From: Pacificibacter marinus
GTDB taxonomy: Bacteria; Pseudomonadota; Alphaproteobacteria; Rhodobacterales; Rhodobacteraceae
Direction of reading: 5' to 3'
Assembly (NCBI RefSeq): GCF_018860665.1
Contig: NZ_JAHKPK010000028.1
Coordinates: forward strand, 97,993-161,992
Length of the DNA: 64,000 bases
Shown here piece by piece: positions 37,888-47,204 of the stretch (the first letter of the stretch is position 1; every line of letters starts with the position of its first letter). The notes beneath the pieces are model-generated. The model saw nothing but the letters and a program-made list of their open reading frames with translations, did no database searches and was not told the DNA's origin. The position numbers and the translations under genes are program-made.

Positions 37888-38670
37888 TTATCGACACAAA
37901 AGAGCATTTAATTCAGAGATCACTTGAGGCAAGTCTAAGGTTTCTTGAGGTTCGCCCAAAACCTCGCTTATGGCCGCGCGGGTCATGCCCCCAATAATGC
38001 CATCAATTGGCCCGGGGTTCGCCCCCGCGAGCGTCAGTAACCGTTGCACCGTAATGCCAGGTGTTCCCTCAGGAAGTGCAGCAAGTCCGCAAGGCTCTGC
38101 GGCTGCAATTTCTATGTCCTTACCTTGGGGTTGCACAGCCTCATTCTCGGCGGCCTCATTCGCAGCGGCCTCCTGTTCAATGGCTTCGGGTTTATCTTCC
38201 ACACTTGAGGCCAAAAGCGGCTGCGTCAACGCATGGGTTTGCCCTTCCGTGTTTACGGCCCGTTCAGAGAGCGAGAGTTTTTGTTCAACGGCTTCTGTCG
38301 ACAAATTTGGATCGCGCAAACAGGATGCGAGTAGGTCAGCTATGTTGGCGGTGCCTTCATTTGGAGTGCCTGCAACATCACGATGGCAGACTTCATCCAC
38401 ACATGTGATGGCGATAGACCAATCTGGCGCTGATTTCGATTCAGCCAATACGGCCTCATCGTTGGCAAAAATTTGGTAGAAATACCCGAAGATAAATCCT
38501 TCTTGCCAAAGGCCCGGAAAATTTGGGGACGGGACATCAACATGCCGTGTTTCAACCGATGTGGCACCAGGGAAAGCCCTATCCATCGCAGGCCCCACGC
38601 ATGTTTCTGCCATCACGGGCTGGATTTGTAACAATAGGGCGCACAAAATGGATGGTGCTATCTGTTTCAC
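37888..38670 (-). CDS. Secreted protein with C-terminal peptidoglycan-binding-like domain
   Basis: 260 residues. A signal peptide ends at PVMAE. Residues ~35-115 include VDVPSP (44-49), a QEGFIFGYFYQI strand region and a CVDEVC pair, and resemble the N-terminal domain of the beta-barrel protein encoded at 49508-51076. A Glu/Ala-rich linker follows, then a domain like PG_binding_1 (GITVQRLLTLAGANPGPIDGIIGGMTRAAI). Role unknown; it is the last gene of the exopolysaccharide operon (4 nt overlap), so it may anchor or guide export at the envelope. Confidence 0.65.
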   Translation of the reverse strand: MKQIAPSILCALLLQIQPVMAETCVGPAMDRAFPGATSVETRHVDVPSPNFPGLWQEGFIFGYFYQIFANDEAVLAESKSAPDWSIAITCVDEVCHRDVAGTPNEGTANIADLLASCLRDPNLSTEAVEQKLSLSERAVNTEGQTHALTQPLLASSVEDKPEAIEQEAAANEAAENEAVQPQGKDIEIAAAEPCGLAALPEGTPGITVQRLLTLAGANPGPIDGIIGGMTRAAISEVLGEPQETLDLPQVISELNALLCR

Positions 38671-40034
38671 TGCGCGCTCCGGATCAACGGCCCAAATGCA
38701 CGGAATGCCAATGCAGCAAGGACGACAGCATTCGTATTTGTGGTTACAGATCCATTGGTCGATCCATCCGCTTCATAAAGACCTTCCGGCCAGCCACGAT
38801 CGGGATCACCCAGTGGCGCAAGGGTCGTCACCAATTCTTTCGCATATTCCGTTCCAAACAACGCATACCATGCAAAAGCAGTCTTGGTTGTCACTGTGCG
38901 TTTGCTATCCAGTCGATCACCTTGGAAGGTCATAACAGCCCAAGGCGCCCCCCCGCCCCAGACCGAGGAATAGACAAAATATGGTGCTTCATCGAGATGG
39001 GATTCACTGACTGCTGTCAAAATTCCAGTCTCAGTGTAGCGCGCTTCCTGTGCCTTATAGATCGCAGTCGCAAAACGATGCGACCGTGCATCAAAGCCAA
39101 ATTCCAAGCCGTCGAACACATAGGGTTCGCTCACAACAAAAGCAGGTGTGACGTTGCGATGAAGTCGATCATCTACGGGGATCGGCTGCCCCGAGACGTC
39201 TTTGATCATGAGATGTTCTTCCGCATCATAAGCGCGATACATATCAAAGCCAAAAAGCATCATCGCCTTGGCCGCATATTGCCCGTAGCCCACGCGACCC
39301 TCTTGATCTCGACGCAACGTGTCGTCTGACAAATTCCCACCAATCAGCTGGCCGTCTTCAACCATCTGAGACAGATCCCAATGATCTAAGAGCGCGTTCA
39401 CCTGTGGAGCGAGTTCAGGATAATGCTGCGTGATCTGAGCTAAAGTTCCGACCAATCGCGCGATATCCAAAGCAGACCAGCCCAGCCCGCGTTCCACAGG
39501 TTTATTGGCGTAATTGACCAGTTCCGCCGTTTGCACATTGTAAGCTTTATTGGGCAAAATATCGTCAAACAGCCGCATTTTGGTCAGCGTATCCAAAGCC
39601 AGAGAGAGGCGCGACTTTGCCTCTTGCTCATCTATAAGCCCCAACAGGTTCGCTGAAATGACGGCCACAAAATACGACCCTGTTTCCCACATCGTGGTGG
39701 AAGGGTATTTATCGGCTGAGTTCACAAGCCCCGTTTCAGGATGCGTGTTGTTTTCAAAATAACGCCAAGCAATCTGGGCGTAAGCGAGGTCAGCCTGTGA
39801 CGTTTCCCCCACAATCGCGAGTGACAAGGGCGTGATGTCATCAAAGGCTGCCATAGGGGAGGCATCTGTTGATTCTACGGCAGGATCTAAGTCGGGCTTC
39901 AATTTCATGGCCTGTGTGTCAGTGTTTTTCTCAATTATATTTTCCAATCCTATGACCATGACTAGACCAACGGCTAGGGCCCCCAGAAAGATGATGTGGC
40001 TTCTTGCCTTTATTAAGTTTTCACGAAAACTCAT
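38667..40034 (-). CDS. DUF3131 domain-containing protein, membrane anchored
   Basis: 455 residues. One N-terminal membrane helix (IIFLGALAVGLVMVIGLENII) tethers a large external domain of the DUF3131 family, recognisable by YPSTTMWETGSYFVAVISANLLG, ERGLGWSALDIARLVGTL and VYSSVWGGGAPWAVMT. DUF3131 looks like an alpha/alpha toroid related to glycosidases, so a carbohydrate-processing role is plausible. It is the paralogue of the protein at 43011-44744. It overlaps genes on both sides by 4 nt in the glycosyltransferase operon. Confidence 0.82.
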   Translation of the reverse strand: MSFRENLIKARSHIIFLGALAVGLVMVIGLENIIEKNTDTQAMKLKPDLDPAVESTDASPMAAFDDITPLSLAIVGETSQADLAYAQIAWRYFENNTHPETGLVNSADKYPSTTMWETGSYFVAVISANLLGLIDEQEAKSRLSLALDTLTKMRLFDDILPNKAYNVQTAELVNYANKPVERGLGWSALDIARLVGTLAQITQHYPELAPQVNALLDHWDLSQMVEDGQLIGGNLSDDTLRRDQEGRVGYGQYAAKAMMLFGFDMYRAYDAEEHLMIKDVSGQPIPVDDRLHRNVTPAFVVSEPYVFDGLEFGFDARSHRFATAIYKAQEARYTETGILTAVSESHLDEAPYFVYSSVWGGGAPWAVMTFQGDRLDSKRTVTTKTAFAWYALFGTEYAKELVTTLAPLGDPDRGWPEGLYEADGSTNGSVTTNTNAVVLAALAFRAFGPLIRSAQ

Positions 40035-41863
40035 TTTGATTGCCCTTCTTCTTTTTCAGCAGGCTGCCACATGGCCGCCGCGATGATTCCTGCCATAGCA
40101 ATGCAATTGTTCAGCCCCCAAAGGGTATTGGCCAAAACCCCGCTCGCCGAATGCGAGGTGCCCCCCAAAACCAAAGCCCCTATCGCCCAAAGAACACCTA
40201 AGATCGTAAGGACGACAACCGCGATTTGAGGACGTACAAGAGCTAAAAATGTGCCCGCTTGACGCGCCTTGGGTGTGACCTTGAACGAAATCTTTTCGCC
40301 CCTCGCGATGGTCCAGATGGCTCTCAGCCCTAAAGGAAAGAACGACAGATAACTGGCCTTAGCTGGATAACCATCGACACCCCACGTTCCCACCATGATC
40401 GCAAGTTCAAGCGTGACCAGAAATGGAATGAGATGCAAAAAGAAATCTGTCGAATACGCCGACACCGGGGAAAGCCCCGTCAAAAGATACAGGACAGGCG
40501 CGAAAAGGAAGATAACGTTCCAAAGCGGCGCAAGGTAGGAATAAAATGTCGTCGCATACATCAAACGCTGAGGCAAACTTAGCCCCTTGCGAAACAAGGG
40601 ATTGTCATTGACCAAGATATCAAGGCTGCCGCCTGCATATTTAAATCGCTGAACCGTCCAAGTCACGAGGTCCTGAGGCGACAACATTTTGCTTTCCACA
40701 ATCGGGTGCATTTTGGACTTCCAGCCGCGTTCATGATCGGAATGCAATACGATAGATGTGTAAATATCTTCTGAAACATGAAATTTATAAGGGGTCAGAA
40801 CCTCAGTCGCAGCCGCCTCAGTTTTAATCGCTTGCATCAACTCAGGCGCAACTTCGCGTTCTTTGCTGGATACAGTGATGGTCTCCTCGACTGCCCAAGT
40901 GCGTTCTTCGACTTTTTGACCAAAGCTGCGCAGCGCCGCCTCCATCACGGCCTCACGGCGGTGGATCGACCCCGCGCCACAGCAAAACGATGCATTCACC
41001 CAATTTCGGCGACGTTGAATTATGTCGTAAAACATCTTTGGGTCATTCACGAACGGATCATCCCCAACAGTCACAGGTCCGATAACTTTCTCAACCACAC
41101 GCCCGAATGCGCCCCCACGAGCCCCAAATTTTTGCGTCAACTTTTCTGGTAAGCGTTCGCCTTCAGGCAGGTCATAGAACCATTGCGGCGTTTGAACCCA
41201 TGCCATTTTAGGATCACGAAAATAGCCCAGCGTGTGTTCCAAAAGCGTCGGAAAGGGTCGTGTGTCAGCGTCGCAAATCACAAGAAAATCACCATGGGTT
41301 TCGTCCATTGCGTTGCGTAAATTTCCTGCCTTGAACCCTTCGTTTGTCGTACGTGAAATGTAATTTGCGCCCTCTTCTTCGGTCACGCGCCGCATGTCGG
41401 GGCGGCGCCCATCATCGAGAATATGTATGCGCACATCGATTGGATGAGGATAGGTCATCCGTTTCGCGTCTTGAATACCAAGGCGCACCAACTCGGGGTC
41501 TTCATCATAGGTGGCAAACATCACATCGACCGCAATCGGACGGTCACTTTCGGGATGGTTCTGCGTGACATCCCCCAAAACCTCAGGCGGTGTTTCGATT
41601 TTGATCGGTTCGTCTTTCCACAGATTAAAGACGAATAACAACATTCCAAAATAGGCGCAGGTTTCAGCCAATACCAAAGGTACGGCAAACCACATGGCGT
41701 CAGGGTTTAACGATCCTGTCCAGCGCCACCAGATGTACCAGCCGCCTACGACCAAGGCCACAGTTGCTAAGAACTGCCAAAGACTTTCACGCCCCGCCGA
41801 ATAGGGCAAAGGCGGTGGCGGTACGCGGTCTTCGAATTTAAGGAAATAGTCGTCCGTCATCAT
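40031..41863 (-). CDS. Family 2 glycosyltransferase, BcsA-like
   Basis: 610 residues with two N-terminal helices and a cluster of C-terminal helices, the layout of processive membrane glycosyltransferases. DDG at 150-152, DAD at 198-200 and SED at 364-366 match BcsA-type catalytic sites. The usual QxxRW is QRFKY (405-409), a conservative but notable change. About 40 extra residues separate the FCCGAGSIHRRE segment from SED. There is no PilZ domain, so c-di-GMP would not act here directly. It likely polymerises or exports an extracellular glycan; the sugar is unknown. Confidence 0.9.
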   Translation of the reverse strand: MMTDDYFLKFEDRVPPPPLPYSAGRESLWQFLATVALVVGGWYIWWRWTGSLNPDAMWFAVPLVLAETCAYFGMLLFVFNLWKDEPIKIETPPEVLGDVTQNHPESDRPIAVDVMFATYDEDPELVRLGIQDAKRMTYPHPIDVRIHILDDGRRPDMRRVTEEEGANYISRTTNEGFKAGNLRNAMDETHGDFLVICDADTRPFPTLLEHTLGYFRDPKMAWVQTPQWFYDLPEGERLPEKLTQKFGARGGAFGRVVEKVIGPVTVGDDPFVNDPKMFYDIIQRRRNWVNASFCCGAGSIHRREAVMEAALRSFGQKVEERTWAVEETITVSSKEREVAPELMQAIKTEAAATEVLTPYKFHVSEDIYTSIVLHSDHERGWKSKMHPIVESKMLSPQDLVTWTVQRFKYAGGSLDILVNDNPLFRKGLSLPQRLMYATTFYSYLAPLWNVIFLFAPVLYLLTGLSPVSAYSTDFFLHLIPFLVTLELAIMVGTWGVDGYPAKASYLSFFPLGLRAIWTIARGEKISFKVTPKARQAGTFLALVRPQIAVVVLTILGVLWAIGALVLGGTSHSASGVLANTLWGLNNCIAMAGIIAAAMWQPAEKEEGQSK

Positions 41864-43014
41864 GCGCCCGCCCCTTTTGATTTACGCGCTTCCCATGGCG
41901 TCGGTCCAAGACCAATGGTCCAGGCAAGTAGCCCGATCTTTGAAATCCCCAAGCTTACGAAAAACGACATCGGCAGCGCCACAGCGAACCGCAACAAAAC
42001 CAATGCTGCAGGCGACAACATGTCAGCTGTGCCTGATTTGAACAGCGCAATATCGAACAGATCAATAACCGCCGGATGAACAAGGTAAATACCGAATGAA
42101 TATTTGGCATATTTAGACCACAGCGGTGACCAGTCCCGATATTGCCCGCCCAGAAAAATCAGGAAAATACAGATAGGCATGAGAAAGTGGCCATAAAAAT
42201 CCCAACCACTGCGCACGCCCCATGCGCCGTTTTGTACGGCATAAGCAAAGAACGGGATCGTCGCCACATAAGCAAGGGCCGCAAAGTAAAACCCACCACG
42301 GCGCAGCAAGCGTGATTCACCCCGTGGAATGCCGTCATTCCAAAGCCCATAAAGTGCGAACGCCGCCAAGCCATAGCCGACATAGCCTAAAATTTTGATC
42401 GCACGAATTATGTAGTCACGCACTTCGGCCTCAAGCCCGAGCCCCCAGATAAACCCTTGGGTGTTGTTCATGATGCCCAGCGTCACGAATAAGGTCAGCC
42501 CAAGTATTGGGTAACGGGTCGCGCCTCGCATGAACGGGTAGAACAAAAAGAGCGCAAAGAGTGTTGGCAGGAAGTGCATGTGGTACTGAACTTTGCCAAG
42601 AAGAAAGTAACCAAACCAATTTTTGATGTCGGAAATCTGATCCCACATATAGGGCGCATAGTTAAAAGCATCGGCTTTGAGCAGTCTAAAAAATGCGTAG
42701 AAAACCACCCAAAATGTAAACGGGACCAGCAACCGCTTGGCCTGCATGCCGATGGCGCTGGAATAGCTCGGCATTTTCTTATCGACCCGCATCGCCATTA
42801 GGAACAGCGAGAACAAAAAGAACATTTCAGAGCCCGAAAATTCACCAAGCGAACGTAACACAACGGGAATCAAACGCTCTGATGCCTCCACTTTGGCGAA
42901 AGGTTGGCCTGCAAAATCTGTTGAAGAGTGGATCAAAACCACGCCCATTGCGGCAAACACGCGGTTTGCATCAAACCAAACCAGTCTCGGCTTGCCTGCT
43001 GCGCTCATGCTCAA
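41860..43014 (-). CDS. Acyltransferase 3 family membrane protein
   Basis: 384 residues with about ten membrane helices. The start FDANRVFAAMGVVLIHSSTDF carries the Arg/His-type signature of the acyltransferase 3 (OafA/ExoZ/NodX) family, though the usual R-x-x-A context is modified. These proteins transfer acetyl or other acyl groups to glycans at the inner membrane. Position between the glycosyltransferase and a DUF3131 gene (4 nt overlaps on both sides) suggests acylation of the same polysaccharide. Confidence 0.85.
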   Translation of the reverse strand: MSMSAAGKPRLVWFDANRVFAAMGVVLIHSSTDFAGQPFAKVEASERLIPVVLRSLGEFSGSEMFFLFSLFLMAMRVDKKMPSYSSAIGMQAKRLLVPFTFWVVFYAFFRLLKADAFNYAPYMWDQISDIKNWFGYFLLGKVQYHMHFLPTLFALFLFYPFMRGATRYPILGLTLFVTLGIMNNTQGFIWGLGLEAEVRDYIIRAIKILGYVGYGLAAFALYGLWNDGIPRGESRLLRRGGFYFAALAYVATIPFFAYAVQNGAWGVRSGWDFYGHFLMPICIFLIFLGGQYRDWSPLWSKYAKYSFGIYLVHPAVIDLFDIALFKSGTADMLSPAALVLLRFAVALPMSFFVSLGISKIGLLAWTIGLGPTPWEARKSKGAGA

Positions 43015-44744
43015 TTCCCCCCCGGAATTGGACAGGAACTGGCCAAAACTTTACGTGGTGTCGGCGGCGCAAGGTTATGTTTTTCAGGCTGACACTCGGT
43101 TGCTGCTGTCTCTCCTGTTGTCGGCACGGCGCGGCAATACAAGAATTCTTCCAACGGGATAACCGGATCGAGTTGGGTTGGGTTCTCGCAAGCACAGCAC
43201 GGCACGACTTCTTCCATCAAGCGCGGATGACACTTATTGTCACGCAAGCCTGTTCCAGCATAGGCCGTGTCCCAGAATTGCGCAGATGTGTTGATTTGCT
43301 GCAAGATTGGCCCTTGTACCTTATAAAGCAAAGCCGCGAGGATGATGCCATTGTTGTTGGCCGTTTGCAGTGGGATATAGCCGTTGCCATTCTCATACAG
43401 CCCTTCGTAAAACCCCGCTTCAGGATCATAAAGATCAGCGACACTTTCAAACAAAAGATCGGTATAATCCGTATCCCAAAGCGCCCATAGACCCACCGCG
43501 GCCTTGGCAGCAATCGCTGCGCGGTCAGGTTGATATTCCCCTGTCGGGTCTAATGTGTTCCACGCATAGCCATCCGCGAAAATCGAGTCATATACAAAGT
43601 AGGGTTTTCCGTTGACCTGATGTTCAGACCGCGCTGTGATGATACCCGTTTGTTCGTAACGACGTTGTTGAACCAGATAAATGCGGTTCGCAAACTCAGC
43701 TCGCCAGCCATGGCTAGCGGTCAGTCCGTCATAGGACTTGTCAGAGGGCAAATCCCAACCCATTTCCAGTCCGTCAAGGATATACCCTTCGGTTAAAACA
43801 TAGTTTTGGTTTTTGAAAACACGTGGATCACGACCGTCATAGGGCACTTTCACATCGTAAATCGTGGTATAGGCAAGCGGCTCAGGTGACATGGCTTTAT
43901 CAACATCGAAACCCCAAAGAGCAAAGCCTTTGGCGGCGTATTCTTCATAGCCCAACCGGCCTTCTTGCACGTATTGCGCAGACCCATCTCCTCGCTTGAA
44001 GGCGCCAAACATGCTGCCATCTTCGTTGACCAAATTGCAAAAATTCCAACGCATTGGAACGTTATCTACACTGTTTGCAAGATAAGGATTGCGCTCTTTG
44101 AGAATGCGAAGCCAAACCAACAACCGCCCGATATCCAACGCGGACATACCGACCTCGCCAGCTTCATTCGCGTAGTTAACTTTTGCCCCGGTTTCAGTGT
44201 TATACACTTTGTTGGGGGCTTCCTTATTGTATAAATCAAGGTTGCGCAGCGTGTTTAATAGCTTCGTGGCGCGCGTGTCGAATTCGCGCTTATCAATGAT
44301 ACAAAGCTCGCGTGCTGCGACCAGCGCACTGATATAAGAAGCCGTGTCCCACATCGTTGTTGACGGATAAGAGCCAACAGCATTCACAAGCCCCGTTTCT
44401 GACTGAAACCGTTTTTCGAAATAAGACCATGCAATTTTTGCCATCTTAAATTCACGGTCTGTCAAAAGGCCTGACCGCCCAAAATGCGGTCGGGAGATAT
44501 CCCCTTCTTCATGCGCGCACTGACCAGCGTTCATCCCATCGAAATCAAGAATGAGGGGTGTTTCTGAACGGATCGTGACACTGTTGTACTCAGTCCCGTT
44601 GATGGACACGTTGTCAATTGTCATGGATCGCGGTTGAACAGCCGTTTCAGACTGAGCCCCCGATGAGGTTGGAAATGCTAATACAACGGCGGCACATGCG
44701 CCGGCCCAGGCCGTCTTCAAAAAGGATTCACTTTTCATTCGCAT
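43011..44744 (-). CDS. DUF3131 domain-containing secreted protein
   Basis: 577 residues with a signal peptide (to about TSSGAQSE). The DUF3131 domain covers most of the protein: GSYPSTTMWDTASYISALVAAREL, GMSALDIGRLLVWLRIL, RLGYEEYAAKGFALWGFD and FVYDSIFADGYAWNTL. It parallels the protein at 38667-40034 block for block, so the operon carries two paralogues, one anchored and one secreted with a Cys-rich C-terminal extension (CHPRLMEEVVPCCACEN). Function is unknown; glycan processing or chaperoning is inferred. Confidence 0.82.
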   Translation of the reverse strand: MRMKSESFLKTAWAGACAAVVLAFPTSSGAQSETAVQPRSMTIDNVSINGTEYNSVTIRSETPLILDFDGMNAGQCAHEEGDISRPHFGRSGLLTDREFKMAKIAWSYFEKRFQSETGLVNAVGSYPSTTMWDTASYISALVAARELCIIDKREFDTRATKLLNTLRNLDLYNKEAPNKVYNTETGAKVNYANEAGEVGMSALDIGRLLVWLRILKERNPYLANSVDNVPMRWNFCNLVNEDGSMFGAFKRGDGSAQYVQEGRLGYEEYAAKGFALWGFDVDKAMSPEPLAYTTIYDVKVPYDGRDPRVFKNQNYVLTEGYILDGLEMGWDLPSDKSYDGLTASHGWRAEFANRIYLVQQRRYEQTGIITARSEHQVNGKPYFVYDSIFADGYAWNTLDPTGEYQPDRAAIAAKAAVGLWALWDTDYTDLLFESVADLYDPEAGFYEGLYENGNGYIPLQTANNNGIILAALLYKVQGPILQQINTSAQFWDTAYAGTGLRDNKCHPRLMEEVVPCCACENPTQLDPVIPLEEFLYCRAVPTTGETAATECQPEKHNLAPPTPRKVLASSCPIPGGN

Positions 44745-44792
44745 GCTCCGTTCTGGATGAAAATTTATTTTCGGGTACGTTCAACCCGATTT

Positions 44793-45206
44793 TTAATTTC
44801 GCGCCTGAAACTTCAAACTCAGACGCCTACGATTTTGCACAGGACCATATTCGACCCCGTCAGCACATTCTAAAATCAGCCCTAGTCCCCGACCACTTTC
44901 GGCCATGACATCCACATCAGACAACGCGCGCGCTTGCTTGCGAATATCAAATGCCGCGGTCCCATCAGGGTCAAAAACATCAACGATTAACAGCTCCCCG
45001 TCGAAATCCAACATCAGGTCGATTGGCGCATCTTTTTGCTCAGTTTTTGCGTGCAGCACCAAGTTCGCCAAGGCTTCGCTCATACAGATGTCAAATCGCA
45101 TGAGCACTTCATCAGCCACTTTGTCTTGCAAATGACTTTTCAACGCCAAAACCATCGGATCGACCGCTTCGAGTTGGTTCTGCATATGAAAAGTCAATGC
45201 GCTCAC
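44793..45206 (-). CDS. RsbW-like HATPase switch kinase
   Basis: 137 residues, a single GHKL ATPase domain of the anti-sigma factor/serine kinase type: N-box FDICMSEALANLVLHA, VDVFDPDGTAAFD, and the G2 box ESGRGLGLILECADGVEY. In partner switching such kinases phosphorylate a STAS protein and otherwise bind a target. The STAS gene overlaps it by 4 nt upstream and the polysaccharide genes follow 48 nt downstream. No sigma factor is present, so the target may be a biosynthesis protein or an unlinked factor. Confidence 0.9.
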   Translation of the reverse strand: MSALTFHMQNQLEAVDPMVLALKSHLQDKVADEVLMRFDICMSEALANLVLHAKTEQKDAPIDLMLDFDGELLIVDVFDPDGTAAFDIRKQARALSDVDVMAESGRGLGLILECADGVEYGPVQNRRRLSLKFQARN

Positions 45207-45547
45207 AGACTTTCACTCATGGCCTGCACCGCAGCATCAACATCTGAGTAACTTTTAAACACTCGATCCATCCGACAAATTTTAAACATTTGGGTGACAT
45301 CGTTGTTCAATCCGCAGACCACCAAATCTCCTCTATGGCCAATCCGTTTGAGCACACCTGTCAATGCACCCAATCCTGATGAATCCAGAAAAGAAACCTC
45401 CTTAAAATCGATCACAAGTTGCGACGCTCCGCCTTCAATCAACGCAATGACCTCTTCCTTAAAGGCCTTTGAATTAATGGCTGTTAGGCGTTCCACACCT
45501 GGGCGCACAACAACAATATGCGGGGGATACTTTGACGTATGTATCAT
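45203..45547 (-). CDS. STAS domain anti-anti-sigma factor
   Basis: 114 residues: one STAS domain, with the phosphorylation motif VSFLDSSGLGAL (Ser56 or Ser57). When dephosphorylated it should sequester the HATPase kinase, releasing that kinase's target; when phosphorylated it is inactive. It lies between its predicted kinase and phosphatase genes, overlapping each by 4 nt, the classic RsbV/RsbW/RsbU arrangement. Confidence 0.93.
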   Translation of the reverse strand: MIHTSKYPPHIVVVRPGVERLTAINSKAFKEEVIALIEGGASQLVIDFKEVSFLDSSGLGALTGVLKRIGHRGDLVVCGLNNDVTQMFKICRMDRVFKSYSDVDAAVQAMSESL

Positions 45548-46734
45548 GAATTTATCCTTTTTAGGGCGACCACAGTTAAGTCATCTTCCAATGCGCGGCC
45601 ACCGCGCCACTCTGTCAAATCTTGAACAATTATGTCTGGCAATGCATCGGTATCGCTTTGGTGATTTTGCTCGATGACGGAACATAACATGCCGCGTCCA
45701 AACGGCACGCCATGTTCGTTTTCAGCTTCGCCAGCGGCATCTGAACATAAAACCAGCAAGCCCCCTTCTTCGAAGGCAAAGACATCGTTCTCATACGAAA
45801 AGTGAGAAAACATTCCCACGGGAAATCCGCCTTCCCCCACTAAGGTCGCTTGCCCCGTCGCATCAACATAGGTGGGCGACGGATATCCCGCCTGACAAAA
45901 ATCCATATGGCCTGTGTCCGTGTCGATGATCGCACAAAACATCGTGAAATAGTCGTCATTGTCAGCGGCGCTAAACCGTTGATTGAGATTGGACACCAAA
46001 CCAGCAGGGTCGGGTTTCCCGTCTTTACCGCATGCAGCATTACAAAAGAATTCAGGTGTTATCAGATGCCCGATGGCAACCGATAAAAGCGAGGCGTGAA
46101 TGCCGTGACCAGACACGTCCACGGCATAAAGGCCCAGCTTATTTTGTGGCAAAGCAAAGCACCCGAACATATCGCCGGACACCATCGCAGAGGGCACGAA
46201 AGCCGAGGAAACATGAATGCCGCCAATGTCGCGGTGAATGGCAGGCAAAAGCTGCCTTTGCGCATCAGCAGCCGCTTTCAGGTCTTCTTGGATACGGCTG
46301 TTGATTTCTTTCAAGATGCGGTGCTGATTTTGCTGCTCTCTCGCATGATGCACAAGACGAGAGGCAACATGGATACGCGCTTTCAAGCGTGAGGGGTCAT
46401 TATCTTTCGTCAGGAAATCATCGACACCCGTATCCAATGCTTCGGCACTGGTTTCGCTTTGCCCACTGCCTGTCAGCATAATGATGTGAACATAATGGTC
46501 CAAATTCAAACCACGCACTGCATGGGTCAGCTCCAAACCATTCATCTTTGGCATATCAAAATCGGTGATTAAAATTTGAGCGCCAGAGGTTTGCACCAAT
46601 TTCAAGGCCTCAATCCCATCCTCTGCAACGAGAGCAGTATGGCCTAAATGCGCAATCATCCGAGCCAGATAGGTGCGCTGAACCAAGTTATCCTCGGCGA
46701 CGATAATGTCTAAGGGCATTTCCATATCACTCAA
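45544..46734 (-). CDS. Response regulator with PP2C (SpoIIE-type) phosphatase domain
   Basis: 396 residues. An N-terminal receiver domain has acidic residues AED (~13-15), phosphoacceptor Asp58 in ITDFDMPKMNG and Lys near FLTKDN. A short coiled region (~125-155) leads to a SpoIIE-like PP2C phosphatase with metal-binding SGDMFG, YAVDVSGHGIHASLLS and, near the C-terminus, ALEDDLTVVALK. Phosphorylation of Asp58 should switch on dephosphorylation of the adjacent STAS protein. It heads the leftward operon and faces the H-NOX/hybrid kinase pair, its most likely phosphodonor (inference). Confidence 0.93.
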   Translation of the reverse strand: MSDMEMPLDIIVAEDNLVQRTYLARMIAHLGHTALVAEDGIEALKLVQTSGAQILITDFDMPKMNGLELTHAVRGLNLDHYVHIIMLTGSGQSETSAEALDTGVDDFLTKDNDPSRLKARIHVASRLVHHAREQQNQHRILKEINSRIQEDLKAAADAQRQLLPAIHRDIGGIHVSSAFVPSAMVSGDMFGCFALPQNKLGLYAVDVSGHGIHASLLSVAIGHLITPEFFCNAACGKDGKPDPAGLVSNLNQRFSAADNDDYFTMFCAIIDTDTGHMDFCQAGYPSPTYVDATGQATLVGEGGFPVGMFSHFSYENDVFAFEEGGLLVLCSDAAGEAENEHGVPFGRGMLCSVIEQNHQSDTDALPDIIVQDLTEWRGGRALEDDLTVVALKRINS

Positions 46735-47204
46735 GCCTCCATTCTAGCAGGCCAACAGTTCAAATCAAAAGCAAACAAAAAATTCAGGTCACTTGCTTTT
46801 CCAAACCCGAACCAGTCGATGTTAAATATCACATCGCGTACCACGTTGCTTCATTGCTATCATCCTTAACCGAAAAGGACACACAAACAACTTAAAGATG
46901 CACCCCTAATTGATCTTATCGCGCTAAAAAATGTCAAAATACGCACGACATCACGGCAAAATAATGCAACTTTTCTTAGGATAAGCGCGCAGGTCCACGC
47001 GTCACAGGAAAACATAAATAGAATATTTTATTTTTGCCTCTGCACAGAATTTCGGCGGTCTTTCTTAAATATTCACAATTTTATCCTTGCCTTACTGGGC
47101 CAGCTAGGACTGACTAAGGCAAAGGACACAGGCAAACCACGTAAAGTACATACGAATGTGCATTTGCTGAAATGTCTTAACAGACGTGATGAAAGGACGG
47201 ATCC
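46735..47204. other. Divergent intergenic region, PP2C operon and H-NOX operon
   Basis: 470 nt without a gene, A/T-rich in the middle. It must hold promoters in both directions. The clearest structure is an inverted repeat at 47087-47122. I find no good FNR/NnrR box (TTGAT-N4-ATCAA) and no certain sigma-factor signature. Confidence 0.5.
47087..47122. repeat. Inverted repeat upstream of the H-NOX gene
   Basis: TTGCCTTA (47087-47094) and TAAGGCAA (47115-47122) are perfect inverted copies separated by 20 nt, extended by TCC and GGA across a one-base bulge. It lies 83 nt upstream of the H-NOX start and may be an operator pair or leader hairpin. Confidence 0.5.
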
